This document shows positions 18,220-26,487 of a DNA stretch of 64,000 bases, in pieces. The number at the start of each line of letters is the position of its first letter. Position 1 is the first letter of the stretch. Below the pieces are notes generated by a model. It was not told the DNA's origin. It did no database searches and saw only the letters and a program-made list of their open reading frames with translations. Position numbers and translations under genes: made by a program. Source of the DNA: Alteromonas salexigens (GTDB lineage: Bacteria; Pseudomonadota; Gammaproteobacteria; Enterobacterales; Alteromonadaceae); assembly GCF_025628895.1 (NCBI RefSeq), contig NZ_JAOTJC010000006.1, positions 607,960 to 671,959 of the forward strand, read 5' to 3'.

Positions 18220-19560
18220 ATGGCAGAAGACGCTCAGTACGATGCACTAATTTCATGGCTGGAAGCCTGCTACCCAAACGAGCCCGAATACTTACAGGCG
18301 GTAAAAGAAATCGTCAAAGACGTGCTGCCTGTCTACCAGGTGCATGACGATTTTAAGCGTTATGATGTATTGTCGCGGTTGTGCGTCCCCGAGCGCGTGA
18401 TCCATTTCAATGTCACCTGGTTCAACGACGAAGATGAAGTAGAAATACATCAGGGCTGGCGGGTCCAGCATTCTGGGCTTATCGGTCCCTACAAAGGCGG
18501 CCTGCGCTTCCATCCTACTGTTAACGCCTCTATTTTGAAGTTTCTGGCCTTTGAGCAAACGTTTAAAAACGCGCTGACCGGATTGCCAATCGGTGGCGCC
18601 AAAGGAGGAAGTAACTTCAATCCGAAGGGCCGTTCTGATAATGAAATCATGCGGTTCTGTCAGGCATTTATGTTGGAGTTACACAGGCACATTGGCGCGA
18701 ATACCGATGTTCCCGCCGGCGATATTAATGTGGGAGGCCGTGAGATTGGTTATTTATATGGCGCCTACCGCCGCTTAGAAAACCGTTTCGAAGGCGCGAT
18801 AACGGGTAAAGAACTGGAATTCGGCGGCAGTCACGTACGCACCGAAGCCACAGGATACGGTCTCATCTTCTTCCTGCAATGTGTGTTGGCCACCCATGAA
18901 GATACCATGGCAGGAAAACGAGTCGTTATTTCCGGCGCCGGCAATGTGGCCCTTCACGCAGCACAAAAAGCTATTCAGCTGCAAGGACAAGTTCTTACGT
19001 TGTCGAATAGCCGCGGCTGTTACGTATACCAAGACGGGATCACAGAACAGATGATCCACTGGGCGATGCAGGAAGATGCTAACCACGAAAATATTCTCGA
19101 AGCCATGCAACAAGAATTTGGTGGCGAATGGCATCCGGACGCTGTGCCCTGGAACACCCCCTGCGATATCGCCCTGCCCTGCGCTACACAAAATGAACTG
19201 GACGCTGAACACGCAAAAACACTGCTGAAAAACGGCTGCAAGTATGTACTGGAAGGCGCCAACATGCCGTGTACGGAGGCAGCCCAGACAGTCTTCATCG
19301 ACGCCCGGCTTCCTTATGTACCCGGCAAAGCGTCGAACGCGGGAGGCGTGGCACTGTCTAGTCTGGAAATGTCGCAAAATGCTAATTTCCGCCGTACCGC
19401 TTTTAGCACCCTTGAGCAGGATCTGAAGGACATTATGGAGTCCATTCATGAACAATGTGTAGAAGAAGGCCAGGATGATGGCTGGATTAATTACAGTCGC
19501 GGGGCAAACATTGCCGCGTTCCGACGTCTCGCGTCGGCCATGGTCTCCCAGGGGCTTTAG
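18220..19560 (+). CDS. gdhA: NADP-specific glutamate dehydrogenase
   Basis: Makes glutamate from 2-oxoglutarate and ammonia with NADPH. The 446-residue product has the hexameric-enzyme length, with YKGGLRFHP (about 91-99), the catalytic lysine K128 in LPIGGAKGG, NTDVPAGDINVGGREIG and the Rossmann motif SGAGNVALHA. The ATG follows AAGGT. Probably monocistronic: it starts 68 bp after the phosphatase-kinase gene and is followed by a strong hairpin. Confidence 0.95.
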   Translation: MAEDAQYDALISWLEACYPNEPEYLQAVKEIVKDVLPVYQVHDDFKRYDVLSRLCVPERVIHFNVTWFNDEDEVEIHQGWRVQHSGLIGPYKGGLRFHPTVNASILKFLAFEQTFKNALTGLPIGGAKGGSNFNPKGRSDNEIMRFCQAFMLELHRHIGANTDVPAGDINVGGREIGYLYGAYRRLENRFEGAITGKELEFGGSHVRTEATGYGLIFFLQCVLATHEDTMAGKRVVISGAGNVALHAAQKAIQLQGQVLTLSNSRGCYVYQDGITEQMIHWAMQEDANHENILEAMQQEFGGEWHPDAVPWNTPCDIALPCATQNELDAEHAKTLLKNGCKYVLEGANMPCTEAAQTVFIDARLPYVPGKASNAGGVALSSLEMSQNANFRRTAFSTLEQDLKDIMESIHEQCVEEGQDDGWINYSRGANIAAFRRLASAMVSQGL

Positions 19561-19580
19561 GGAAAAGCTACCCGTCATCC

Positions 19581-19610
19581 TGTAATTGCTACCGCCTGGT
19601 AGCAATTACA
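19581..19610. terminator. Hairpin after gdhA
   Basis: TGTAATTGCTACC-GCCT-GGTAGCAATTACA is a perfect 13-bp stem with a four-base loop, 20 bp after the gdhA stop codon. It is followed by AAAACTTT rather than a pure T-run, so it may end or stabilise the transcript. Confidence 0.6.
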
Positions 19611-19720
19611 AAACTTTAATAAAGAATAACTTACGCTTTTTCAGCAAGTTAATAGTCGATGATAGTGGTACACATTTCGCAGTACTTTAAACAGTTAATT
19701 TTAACCCGTGGAGAGTCACA

Positions 19721-20161
19721 ATGAAGATTTTTGAAGCACTACGTCAGGATCATGAAAAGCAACGCTTGTTGCTTAAGATACTGGCCGAGACGAGCGGCGA
19801 TACCCAGGCTCGTCAGGAATATTATCAGGAGCTGAAAGACCAGCTGGAAAGTCATGCTGTGGCCGAGGAGCGGCATTTCTACTCCCCTCTGATGCATGAA
19901 GATGCCTCGGTAGAATTGTCCCGGCATGGAGTGGCTGAGCATCACGAGATTGATGAGCTATTAGAGAAACTCGACAACACAGATATGAGTTCGCCTGCGT
20001 GGTTACATCACCTTAAAGCGCTCAAAGAAAAAGTAGAGCACCACCTGGACGAAGAAGAACAGGAGTTTTTCCCGGTTGCCGGGCAGGTACTCAACGACAA
20101 TGAAAAGGAAAAGCTGGCTGACGGCTACACGGACGAGATGAAGTCAGAGTTACAGTCATAA
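19721..20161 (+). CDS. Hemerythrin HHE domain protein
   Basis: A 146-residue four-helix hemerythrin-like protein. Spaced His and Glu residues in LRQDHEK, ESHAVAEERHFY, VAEHHEIDEL and EHHLDEEEQEFFPV would bind a di-iron centre. Such proteins take part in oxygen, nitric oxide or iron handling and stress responses; the exact role here is unknown. GTGGAGAG precedes the ATG. It heads a short same-strand run with a DUF1328 and a DUF2254 gene. Confidence 0.88.
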   Translation: MKIFEALRQDHEKQRLLLKILAETSGDTQARQEYYQELKDQLESHAVAEERHFYSPLMHEDASVELSRHGVAEHHEIDELLEKLDNTDMSSPAWLHHLKALKEKVEHHLDEEEQEFFPVAGQVLNDNEKEKLADGYTDEMKSELQS

Positions 20162-20220
20162 CAGGTAGGCTACGGCTGCAGCTCTGTGTTGCAGCCACCA
20201 GGTAGCCGAGGAGAAAAGTC

Positions 20221-20400
20221 ATGTTAACCTGGGCCATTGTGTTTTTAATTATTGCGATTATCGCGGCTATCTTCGGCTTCGGCGGGCCGGCAAGTGCGGC
20301 CACTGCAATCGCCCAATTTCTTTTTTACGTGTTTGCGATTTTACTGACACTATCACTCGCGTTGAGTTTCTTCCGTAGTATGCGGCGTAAACGGCGCTAG
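20221..20400 (+). CDS. DUF1328/YtjA-type small membrane protein
   Basis: A 59-residue two-segment membrane peptide: [20 protein letters not shown], the [10 protein letters not shown] loop, [12 protein letters not shown] and a basic tail RSMRRKRR. This matches the DUF1328 family (E. coli YtjA), often induced by stress and of unknown function. GAGGAGAAAA precedes its ATG. It lies between the hemerythrin gene and the DUF2254 gene. Confidence 0.85.
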   Translation: MLTWAIVFLIIAIIAAIFGFGGPASAATAIAQFLFYVFAILLTLSLALSFFRSMRRKRR

Positions 20401-20408
20401 GGGAGACA

Positions 20409-21716
20409 TTGAATACCCACGGACTTTCTAACCGCATACGGACCACATGGGAATCGCTGAGTACCAGCTACTGGTTTATTCCCTTATGCATGATGCTGTT
20501 CTCTGCCCTTTTGTGCGGCGCCTGTTTGTTTTTGTTACAGCGAACCACCCTTCCCGACTGGCTTCTCACATTCATCCCGCTGGTCACTCAGGAAGGCGCG
20601 CAGCAAGTACTGGGCACACTGGCATCATCTATCATCACTGTCACGAGTATCGCCTTTTCTATGACCATCGTGGCACTTACACTGGCTTCCTCACAGTTCG
20701 GCCCGCGCCTCATTCGTACCTTTATGGTGGATCGCGGTACCCAGGTCGTCCTTGGTATGCTGGTGTCGTCCTTTTTATTCTGCCTGCTTGCACTGCATTA
20801 CATCAGCGCCGTGCAGGAAAATCAGGATGCCATGTCATTACTAACCGCACTGTCTGTTGTGCTTGGTGTGCTGAATATTGGCGTGATCATCTACTTTATC
20901 CACCACGTGGCCGCCTCGATTCAGGCAGACCAGGTTATTTACCGGTGTTTCAGAGAGCTATGCGGCGATATCGAAACTCTGCTGCCAGCACCGTCAGAAA
21001 ACTCTTCCCTAAAACCTGTCGCGCCAGCACTTCTGAAGGATGGACCCTTCCGACACACACTTACGGCTGATCGTGAAGGCTATGTACAAACCATTGATTA
21101 TGAAGCCCTGGCCACCCTCCGCAACGATATAGTCGCAGGGGTTGAAGTCATAGTCCGGGGTGGCGATCACGTTTTTCCTCGTGCGCCAATACTGGTAGTG
21201 CACAGCCACACCGAGGTAAACACATCGTTACTCAGGGCACTGTCTGCGAGCGTTATTGTCGGAAAAAACCGAACCCCGATACAGGATCCTGAATTTGCGC
21301 TTGGCCAACTGGTGGAAATCGCCTTGCGGGCACTCTCGCCAGGTATCAATGACCCGGCTACCGCTCTCACTTGTCTGGACCGGCTCACCTCAGCGTGTAT
21401 TCTGATGTCGGAGCGCACCTTTCCGGCCCCAAGTGTGATTAACAGAGACACTAACTGCTGGATAAAACGGCGTGCGTTTACAATGGAAGGGGTAATAGAC
21501 CGTGCGTTTGATCAAATCAGACAGGATGGTAAATCACACGTGGCGATCGCATTACATATCCTGCACTGTCTGTATGTGCTCAAGCAGCAGCTTGATCCCA
21601 ACTACGCGGCATTGCTCGCCAGACACGCTAATGCAACTTATGCGTTGGCAATGACGGAGTCAGTAGTGGAAAAAGACAATGCAGCATTAGACGCTGCATT
21701 GTCGAGGCTGGTTTAG
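20409..21716 (+). CDS. DUF2254 family membrane protein
   Basis: A 435-residue inner-membrane protein of the DUF2254 family. Four hydrophobic segments lie in the first half (about 22-45, 70-95, 110-130, 145-165), including the family stretch SIAFSMTIVALTLASSQFGP. The soluble second half contains ALSPGINDPATALTCLDRL, the most conserved motif. Function unknown. The apparent start is TTG at 20409, only three bases after GGGGAG, so initiation may be inefficient; no better start is near. The 3' end overlaps a convergent small gene and contains that gene's terminator. Confidence 0.82.
   Translation: MNTHGLSNRIRTTWESLSTSYWFIPLCMMLFSALLCGACLFLLQRTTLPDWLLTFIPLVTQEGAQQVLGTLASSIITVTSIAFSMTIVALTLASSQFGPRLIRTFMVDRGTQVVLGMLVSSFLFCLLALHYISAVQENQDAMSLLTALSVVLGVLNIGVIIYFIHHVAASIQADQVIYRCFRELCGDIETLLPAPSENSSLKPVAPALLKDGPFRHTLTADREGYVQTIDYEALATLRNDIVAGVEVIVRGGDHVFPRAPILVVHSHTEVNTSLLRALSASVIVGKNRTPIQDPEFALGQLVEIALRALSPGINDPATALTCLDRLTSACILMSERTFPAPSVINRDTNCWIKRRAFTMEGVIDRAFDQIRQDGKSHVAIALHILHCLYVLKQQLDPNYAALLARHANATYALAMTESVVEKDNAALDAALSRLV
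21670..21703 (-). terminator. Terminator of the Pmp3-type gene, inside the DUF2254 coding end
   Basis: GACAATGCAGC and GCTGCATTGTC form a perfect 11-bp stem with a seven-base loop at 21675-21703. On the minus strand it is followed by TTTTTCC, so it reads as an intrinsic terminator for the small gene at 21713-21871, lying wholly within the convergent DUF2254 gene. Confidence 0.75.
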
Positions 21717-21871
21717 CGGCGGGCGATAATCCAAATTGCATGAATAATACCGGGAATATAACCCAGTAACGTCAGCAGTATATTTATCCAGAAATGTGCG
21801 CCCAGTCCAACTTGCAAAAATACGCCAAGTGGCGGCAGTAAAATTGACAATATTATGCGTAGAATGTCCAT
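21713..21871 (-). CDS. YqaE/Pmp3 family small membrane protein
   Basis: A 52-residue proteolipid: MDILRIILSILLPPLGVFLQ, then GLGAHFWINILLTLLGYIPG and IIHAIWIIARR. The PPLGVFLQ and LGYIPGIIHA signatures identify the Pmp3/YqaE family of two-helix membrane peptides, linked to salt and membrane stress in yeast, plants and bacteria. GAGGGACA lies before the ATG. It overlaps the end of the convergent DUF2254 gene by 4 bp. Confidence 0.9.
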   Translation of the reverse strand: MDILRIILSILLPPLGVFLQVGLGAHFWINILLTLLGYIPGIIHAIWIIARR

Positions 21872-21928
21872 ACAATGTCCCTCTATTTGTGAATATCAGA
21901 GTCATTGCTGCAAGACATCTGCCACCTT

Positions 21929-22360
21929 TCACTTGTACAGCATATCTTTGCGCATCGGGGCCAGTTCGGCGAGGATTCGGTTCTGATGACGGTGCGACAC
22001 ACCAGCTTTGTTCATCGCATTAATTAACAAGTCGACCGTCCGGTTGAAATGAGACTCAGTAATATTCATGCCGCCGTGCACCTGTGACATGCTGTCTCCG
22101 GTGTACTCGCACGGGCCGTTCGTCACCATACACAGTTGTTCACTGAGCTTTTGCTTAAAGCGCTCAATATCGCTGCCCGCAAAATATTCCAGAATAACCG
22201 GGTCATATTCAATTTCGTAAACGAAGTTCTCAGTGATTTCCTCTATCGTCTGCTCGCCACCAATTTGTTGATACAAACTTTCAGTAGTAGATGCGCAAGC
22301 CACCAGCGTGACAATGGCACAGATTACTGCTATGGCTCTGGCGAATTGCTTGGTTACCAT
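21929..22360 (-). CDS. Lipoprotein-type truncated hemoglobin (group I)
   Basis: A 143-residue truncated globin with an N-terminal signal ending in the lipobox LVAC (Cys22), so it should be exported and lipid-anchored in the envelope. The globin part begins with SLYQQIGGEQTIEEI and holds the proximal heme histidine H95 in SQVHGGMNITESHF. Most truncated globins are cytoplasmic, which makes this one unusual. It may bind oxygen or nitric oxide at the membrane (inference). Last gene of the cupredoxin/GGDEF-EAL/DUF3034 operon, overlapping DUF3034 by 7 bp. Confidence 0.88.
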   Translation of the reverse strand: MVTKQFARAIAVICAIVTLVACASTTESLYQQIGGEQTIEEITENFVYEIEYDPVILEYFAGSDIERFKQKLSEQLCMVTNGPCEYTGDSMSQVHGGMNITESHFNRTVDLLINAMNKAGVSHRHQNRILAELAPMRKDMLYK

Positions 22361-23190
22361 AGTTGCCCTCCTACTGACAGATACAGGCCATTCTGGTCAG
22401 CTGCGCCGGCAATACTGCCAAGCTCAGCCCAGGCCAGAGTAACGTTAAAGTGTTTGGATGGAATATAAGTAACAAATACATCCCACCAGTTGTCTTCGCC
22501 AAGCCCGAGGTTATCAGGCTTCTGGCGGTACTCCACACCGGCAGCAAGGTGACGGCTAAAGAGCACGCCGAGGCTACCTTCCAGCATAATGTCCAGCCCG
22601 TCATCCTGTTGCTGACCGAACCCTAGCAACCCTAACTGATTGGCATTGGTTCCACGAGCGGTCAGGTTCCAAACCAGGTTATAGCCTGCGGCTGCGCCCA
22701 GGTGCACTTTCGTCGCGGCCAGGTAATAATCAGTTCCACGGTCGGAGTCCGCCCCCAACGCACGGGCAATGCCGGTATCCTGTAAAACCTTATGCTGTAC
22801 GCCAGCACTAAGCTGTGGCCAGTCGGAATAGATCACATCGCCATATAACCGAACTTTCGCGCCATACACATTTTGCGCGATATCCCCACCCAGGGTGGTT
22901 AAATCAAAGGTATGACGAACCACCGAAAGCTCTACCCGGTCATACAGTGAGAGGCTGCCGCCCACTACGTGCAGACGATAGTCGTCTAAATTCACACGGG
23001 TAGCGAAAGCACTGACCGACATTTCATCGCGACTATCATAACCAGACAGCGTCGCCCATGGCACAATGCCACCGCCACCGGCCCCTTCTAGCTGATTTAA
23101 CCCCGCGGTTGCAATGAGCTTGCCCTCGCCGGCAACTACACTGGTGGCGCAAAGCAGTAACGCGCCTCCGAAAAAGCCTGCTAGTTTCAT
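22354..23190 (-). CDS. DUF3034 family outer-envelope protein
   Basis: A 278-residue exported protein with a signal peptide (MKLAGFFGGALLLCATSVVAG). The mature part starts with the DUF3034 signature GLNQLEGAGGGGIVPWATL and has alternating beta-strand patterns ending in an aromatic residue (VGGQLW), which suggests an outer-membrane beta-barrel. Function unknown. It overlaps the upstream GGDEF/EAL gene and the downstream globin gene, so the four genes are tightly coupled. Confidence 0.85.
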   Translation of the reverse strand: MKLAGFFGGALLLCATSVVAGEGKLIATAGLNQLEGAGGGGIVPWATLSGYDSRDEMSVSAFATRVNLDDYRLHVVGGSLSLYDRVELSVVRHTFDLTTLGGDIAQNVYGAKVRLYGDVIYSDWPQLSAGVQHKVLQDTGIARALGADSDRGTDYYLAATKVHLGAAAGYNLVWNLTARGTNANQLGLLGFGQQQDDGLDIMLEGSLGVLFSRHLAAGVEYRQKPDNLGLGEDNWWDVFVTYIPSKHFNVTLAWAELGSIAGAADQNGLYLSVGGQLW

Positions 23191-25544
23191 GAAGTTCCTT
23201 GTTGAGGTTGGGTGTTATAGGGTGTGGAGTCCAGCCACTCTAACAGCACAGGTGCCGCCACAGGTTTACTGATGTAATACCCCTGGGCGATGTCGCAGCC
23301 CCAGTCAGCCAGTAGAGCCAGGGTGGTGTCATCTTCCACCCCTTCAGCGACCACACTGAGGCCGAATATATGTGCCAGGCTCAGCACTGTTTTAACTATT
23401 TGCTGATCATTTTTATCGGTGGCGAGCTTAAGGACAAAGCTCTTATCTATTTTGATGGTATGGACGGGTAAGTCTTTCAGGTACGCCAGAGACGAGTATC
23501 CGGTGCCGAAATCATCAATGGCAAAACGAAAGCCGGCTGAATTTAACTGGCGGATATTTTCAATGGCCACACTGGCGTCGGAGACCAGATCGCTTTCGGT
23601 AATTTCCAGTTCAAGATCACCGGGCTGCAACCCTGCCACATTAAGCAGTTCATGCATGCGATTAAGTAACTCCGCATTCTGAATATCCTGAGTGGATAAA
23701 TTCATGGCCACAGTAAAGTCGTAACCTTGCGCCCTAAACGAGACAATATCCCGAATAGTCTGATTCATTACCCAGGAAGTCACCTGTTCAACCAAACCCG
23801 CCTGCTCAGCAATACCAATAAACTCATCTGGCGGGACAAACCCTAGCACCTTGCTATTCCAACGGATAAGAGCTTCCATGCTGCAAACCTGACGTTCCCG
23901 CAAGGCAACTTTAGGCTGGTACACCATAGATAGCTCAGACTGCTCAGACTGCAGGCAGTGCTTTAACTCTGTAATGATGGATAAGCGACGCAGATAGCGG
24001 TTTTCTAACTCCTGGTCATAACGCATTAACCAGTGGCCCGATTGGGTCTGTTCGTCCGTCACAATATTAATTTTACGGAATAACTCCTCGGCGGAATTGG
24101 CATCGGCGGGGCAATCAATCGTTGCGAAGGCCACTTTAACCGGGATGGCGACTAACTCCACCTCCACCGGCTGTTCCAGAATGTGCTGGAGCGTTTCAAG
24201 CTGAAGTGTGGTTAACGGTGCTTCAGCAATAAATAACACTTCGCCACCTGACAGCCGGGCTGCTACCCCCTGCCACCGGCACAGGCGTTCACTGACGACC
24301 TGCAACACTTTGTCACCATTGGCGTAGCCGTATAAGTCATTAATCGCTCTGAAACCGGGGATTGTGATACCCAATACCTGAAACGGCACCCCACCGGCCA
24401 GCCGGTCGGCAACCAGCTGCTCCATGTAATTGCGGTTATATAATCCGGTCAGCATATCGTGCTGAGCCTGAAAGCGAATACGTTCTTCACGGTTTTTCAG
24501 GCTGTGCTGCATGGTGGTAAATGCGCGGGATAAGTTTGCAATCTCAGTAAGACGACTATCATTGGGCAGGGTCTGATCGTACTCACCGTCCGCAATGCGG
24601 TTCACCGCTTTCATAAGGCGTGACACCGGGCGACTAACCCGGCGGGACAGGAACATAACAAACAACATCGACACCAGTATTGCCAGCAAACTGATGGTAA
24701 CAATAGTGAGTAGCAGTTTAGCAAAGCCGTCATACTGCTCAGACACATCAATGGCCAGTGTAAGCTCTACGGGAAGTCCGTCCATTGCCATATCTTCAAG
24801 ATTTAACCGGCGACTGACGAAGCTTCGCTGATTACCGGCAAGAAAGTCCAGCCAACTTAACTGAGAGCGACCTTCCTCCAGTATGCGCTGGGCATTGGAT
24901 GGCGACAGACTGGTAGCAAGCGCTAACGGTTTGTCGGTAATGTCCTTCGTGGTGTGAACAATAATTTCACCCTGCGTTATGCCACTTAACGCTTTTAGGA
25001 AGCGATTGTTAATTGCAAAGCCGGACACACTATAGCCCACGGCTCTGGGCATCTTTACAGGCGCCACGACCACGTGAAACAAGGTGCCGTCCACAATCAT
25101 AAAACCGCTGGTATAATCTTCAAAGGGTGACAGCAGCGCACGTCCGCGCTGCGGAAAATCACTACCATATTCCATGTAGTCAGGCACCGACGCTACAACC
25201 TTACCGGTTACGGTTACATAGGCTACCCAGTCGGCCCGGGTTCGGCCCTGCATAGATTCAAGAAAACTTTTGGTGGTCGCTACGCTTTCCTGACTTTGGT
25301 CACGGAGCATCTGGCTTATTGTATCGAAGTGGGTGGAAGACAAATTAACCACCGTACCCAGAATTTTAGCCCGCTCTTCTATCACGTTCCGGAACACACC
25401 TTTGGAGACGGTAATTTCTTTATCGAGGCTATTCTGGACCAGCGAGGTGGTGCCGTTCCATACACTTACCAAAATAAGTGATACGGTGATGACGATACCG
25501 CCCAGGAGTATGCGGAATAAACTATGTCGGAGCGATATCTGCAC
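23187..25544 (-). CDS. Membrane c-di-GMP phosphodiesterase with degenerate GGDEF and intact EAL
   Basis: A 785-residue sensor. A first membrane segment (about 10-30) and a second (about 277-299) flank a periplasmic sensing region of about 245 residues. A HAMP linker (about 300-350), a GGDEF domain (about 360-510) and an EAL domain (about 530-770) follow. The GGDEF site reads SGGEV at 432-436, so it should not make c-di-GMP. EAL is intact (E557-A-L), as are NLS and DDFGTGYSSL. It is therefore predicted to degrade c-di-GMP under control of the periplasmic domain. Coupled by overlap to DUF3034 and 5 bp after the cupredoxin gene. Confidence 0.92.
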   Translation of the reverse strand: MQISLRHSLFRILLGGIVITVSLILVSVWNGTTSLVQNSLDKEITVSKGVFRNVIEERAKILGTVVNLSSTHFDTISQMLRDQSQESVATTKSFLESMQGRTRADWVAYVTVTGKVVASVPDYMEYGSDFPQRGRALLSPFEDYTSGFMIVDGTLFHVVVAPVKMPRAVGYSVSGFAINNRFLKALSGITQGEIIVHTTKDITDKPLALATSLSPSNAQRILEEGRSQLSWLDFLAGNQRSFVSRRLNLEDMAMDGLPVELTLAIDVSEQYDGFAKLLLTIVTISLLAILVSMLFVMFLSRRVSRPVSRLMKAVNRIADGEYDQTLPNDSRLTEIANLSRAFTTMQHSLKNREERIRFQAQHDMLTGLYNRNYMEQLVADRLAGGVPFQVLGITIPGFRAINDLYGYANGDKVLQVVSERLCRWQGVAARLSGGEVLFIAEAPLTTLQLETLQHILEQPVEVELVAIPVKVAFATIDCPADANSAEELFRKINIVTDEQTQSGHWLMRYDQELENRYLRRLSIITELKHCLQSEQSELSMVYQPKVALRERQVCSMEALIRWNSKVLGFVPPDEFIGIAEQAGLVEQVTSWVMNQTIRDIVSFRAQGYDFTVAMNLSTQDIQNAELLNRMHELLNVAGLQPGDLELEITESDLVSDASVAIENIRQLNSAGFRFAIDDFGTGYSSLAYLKDLPVHTIKIDKSFVLKLATDKNDQQIVKTVLSLAHIFGLSVVAEGVEDDTTLALLADWGCDIAQGYYISKPVAAPVLLEWLDSTPYNTQPQQGTS

Positions 25545-25549
25545 TGTCC

Positions 25550-26200
25550 TTATCCACCAAATTTACGGCTACCGAAGGTCTTCGGCGCGGGCCGTTCGGT
25601 CGCCATCAGGTTAAGAATCAGGGTCTCGCTGGTGGTTCCGGGGCTCAGTGATATGGTCTCGCGGCGCGCCTGAAGAATATCGAGATTTTTATGCCAGACG
25701 GTCACTGCCTCCACATTATCCGGTACCGTTAGTTCGCCGTTGTCGTCAGTCTTTCCCACGCCGTTGCCGTCGCTAACGTAAATATAACCGATCATTTGGT
25801 CATGAATATTACAGCCGAGGATCACCACGCCGGGGGTGTCGAACGACACTGGCTCGGTAGGTTTACCACTGTATAATTTTATTTCGAACGTTTTAGCCTC
25901 GGAAAAGCTGTAAACATGATGACGAATATTGTCACTGTTAGGAAAAAGTACTTCCGTTCCCTGCGGGACAACCAACACTTCGGGCAGAAACTGTTTACCT
26001 ACCTGATCCATGATTGCGGGCTCAGATGGCGCCGCCTGGGCAGTGTCTGCTTGCCATGTGACCACGGCGTTCTCAAGCCGGTTCTGGAGCTGGTCTTGTA
26101 TAACCAGTGTTTTGGCAGAGATAGCCGGCGACATACCGAGTATGCCCAGCAGTCCCAACGCACCTGCGCAATTAGATAAATACTTGATACAGCACCTCAT
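25550..26200 (-). CDS. Exported amicyanin-like cupredoxin
   Basis: A 216-residue exported protein with a signal peptide ending SPAISA. A type I copper domain covers residues 70-140. FPNSDNIRHHVYSFS supplies the first histidine (H94 or H95), and GCNIHDQMIGY gives C130, H133 and M136. The C-x2-H-x2-M spacing is that of amicyanin, which explains why relatives are called methylamine utilisation proteins. No methylamine dehydrogenase genes are here. A C-terminal beta domain follows (DDNGELTVPDNVEAVTVWH). First gene of the four-gene operon, so it may give a copper or redox signal to the GGDEF/EAL sensor (inference). Confidence 0.85.
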   Translation of the reverse strand: MRCCIKYLSNCAGALGLLGILGMSPAISAKTLVIQDQLQNRLENAVVTWQADTAQAAPSEPAIMDQVGKQFLPEVLVVPQGTEVLFPNSDNIRHHVYSFSEAKTFEIKLYSGKPTEPVSFDTPGVVILGCNIHDQMIGYIYVSDGNGVGKTDDNGELTVPDNVEAVTVWHKNLDILQARRETISLSPGTTSETLILNLMATERPAPKTFGSRKFGG

Positions 26201-26360
26201 CGAAAGTGGCTTAGCACGTTAAATCTACGCGACTTTATCTGGCTTAACAAGCTAACCGGCCCAATCGCGTATTACTGGAATTCTGAGCGATAACAATCCC
26301 CTAGTGCAAGGTTACTCGTCCTGATAGAAGACACGATGATACTGATAAATGCCTGAGGCA

Positions 26361-26388
26361 TAAAAAAAGCCAGCTTAAAGCTGGCTTC
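26361..26388 (-). terminator. Terminator after tRNA-Leu
   Basis: On the minus strand AAGCCAGC-TTTAA-GCTGGCTT is followed by TTTTTAT, an intrinsic terminator a few bases after the tRNA CCA end. Confidence 0.88.
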
Positions 26389-26394
26389 TAAATA

Positions 26395-26480
26395 TGGTGC
26401 GGAAGGCGGGACTTGAACCCGCACGAGCTATGCTCACCACCCCCTCAAGATGGCGTGTCTACCAATTCCACCACTTCCGC
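26395..26480 (-). tRNA. leuU: tRNA-Leu (anticodon GAG)
   Basis: An 86-nt leucine tRNA with encoded CCA. The minus strand begins GCGGAAGTGGTGGAATTGG and ends in the complementary acceptor arm followed by CCA. The anticodon stem CCATC/GGTGG encloses TTGAGGG, giving anticodon GAG. A long variable arm and a T-loop with GGTTCAAGTCCC are present. It follows secG by 7 bp, the same order as E. coli secG-leuU, and is probably cotranscribed with it. Confidence 0.97.
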
Positions 26481-26487
26481 AAATTGT

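Noticed and set aside
18775-19605. Minus-strand 276-residue open frame opposite gdhA
   Set aside because: It is a shadow of the well-supported gdhA gene and has no family features.
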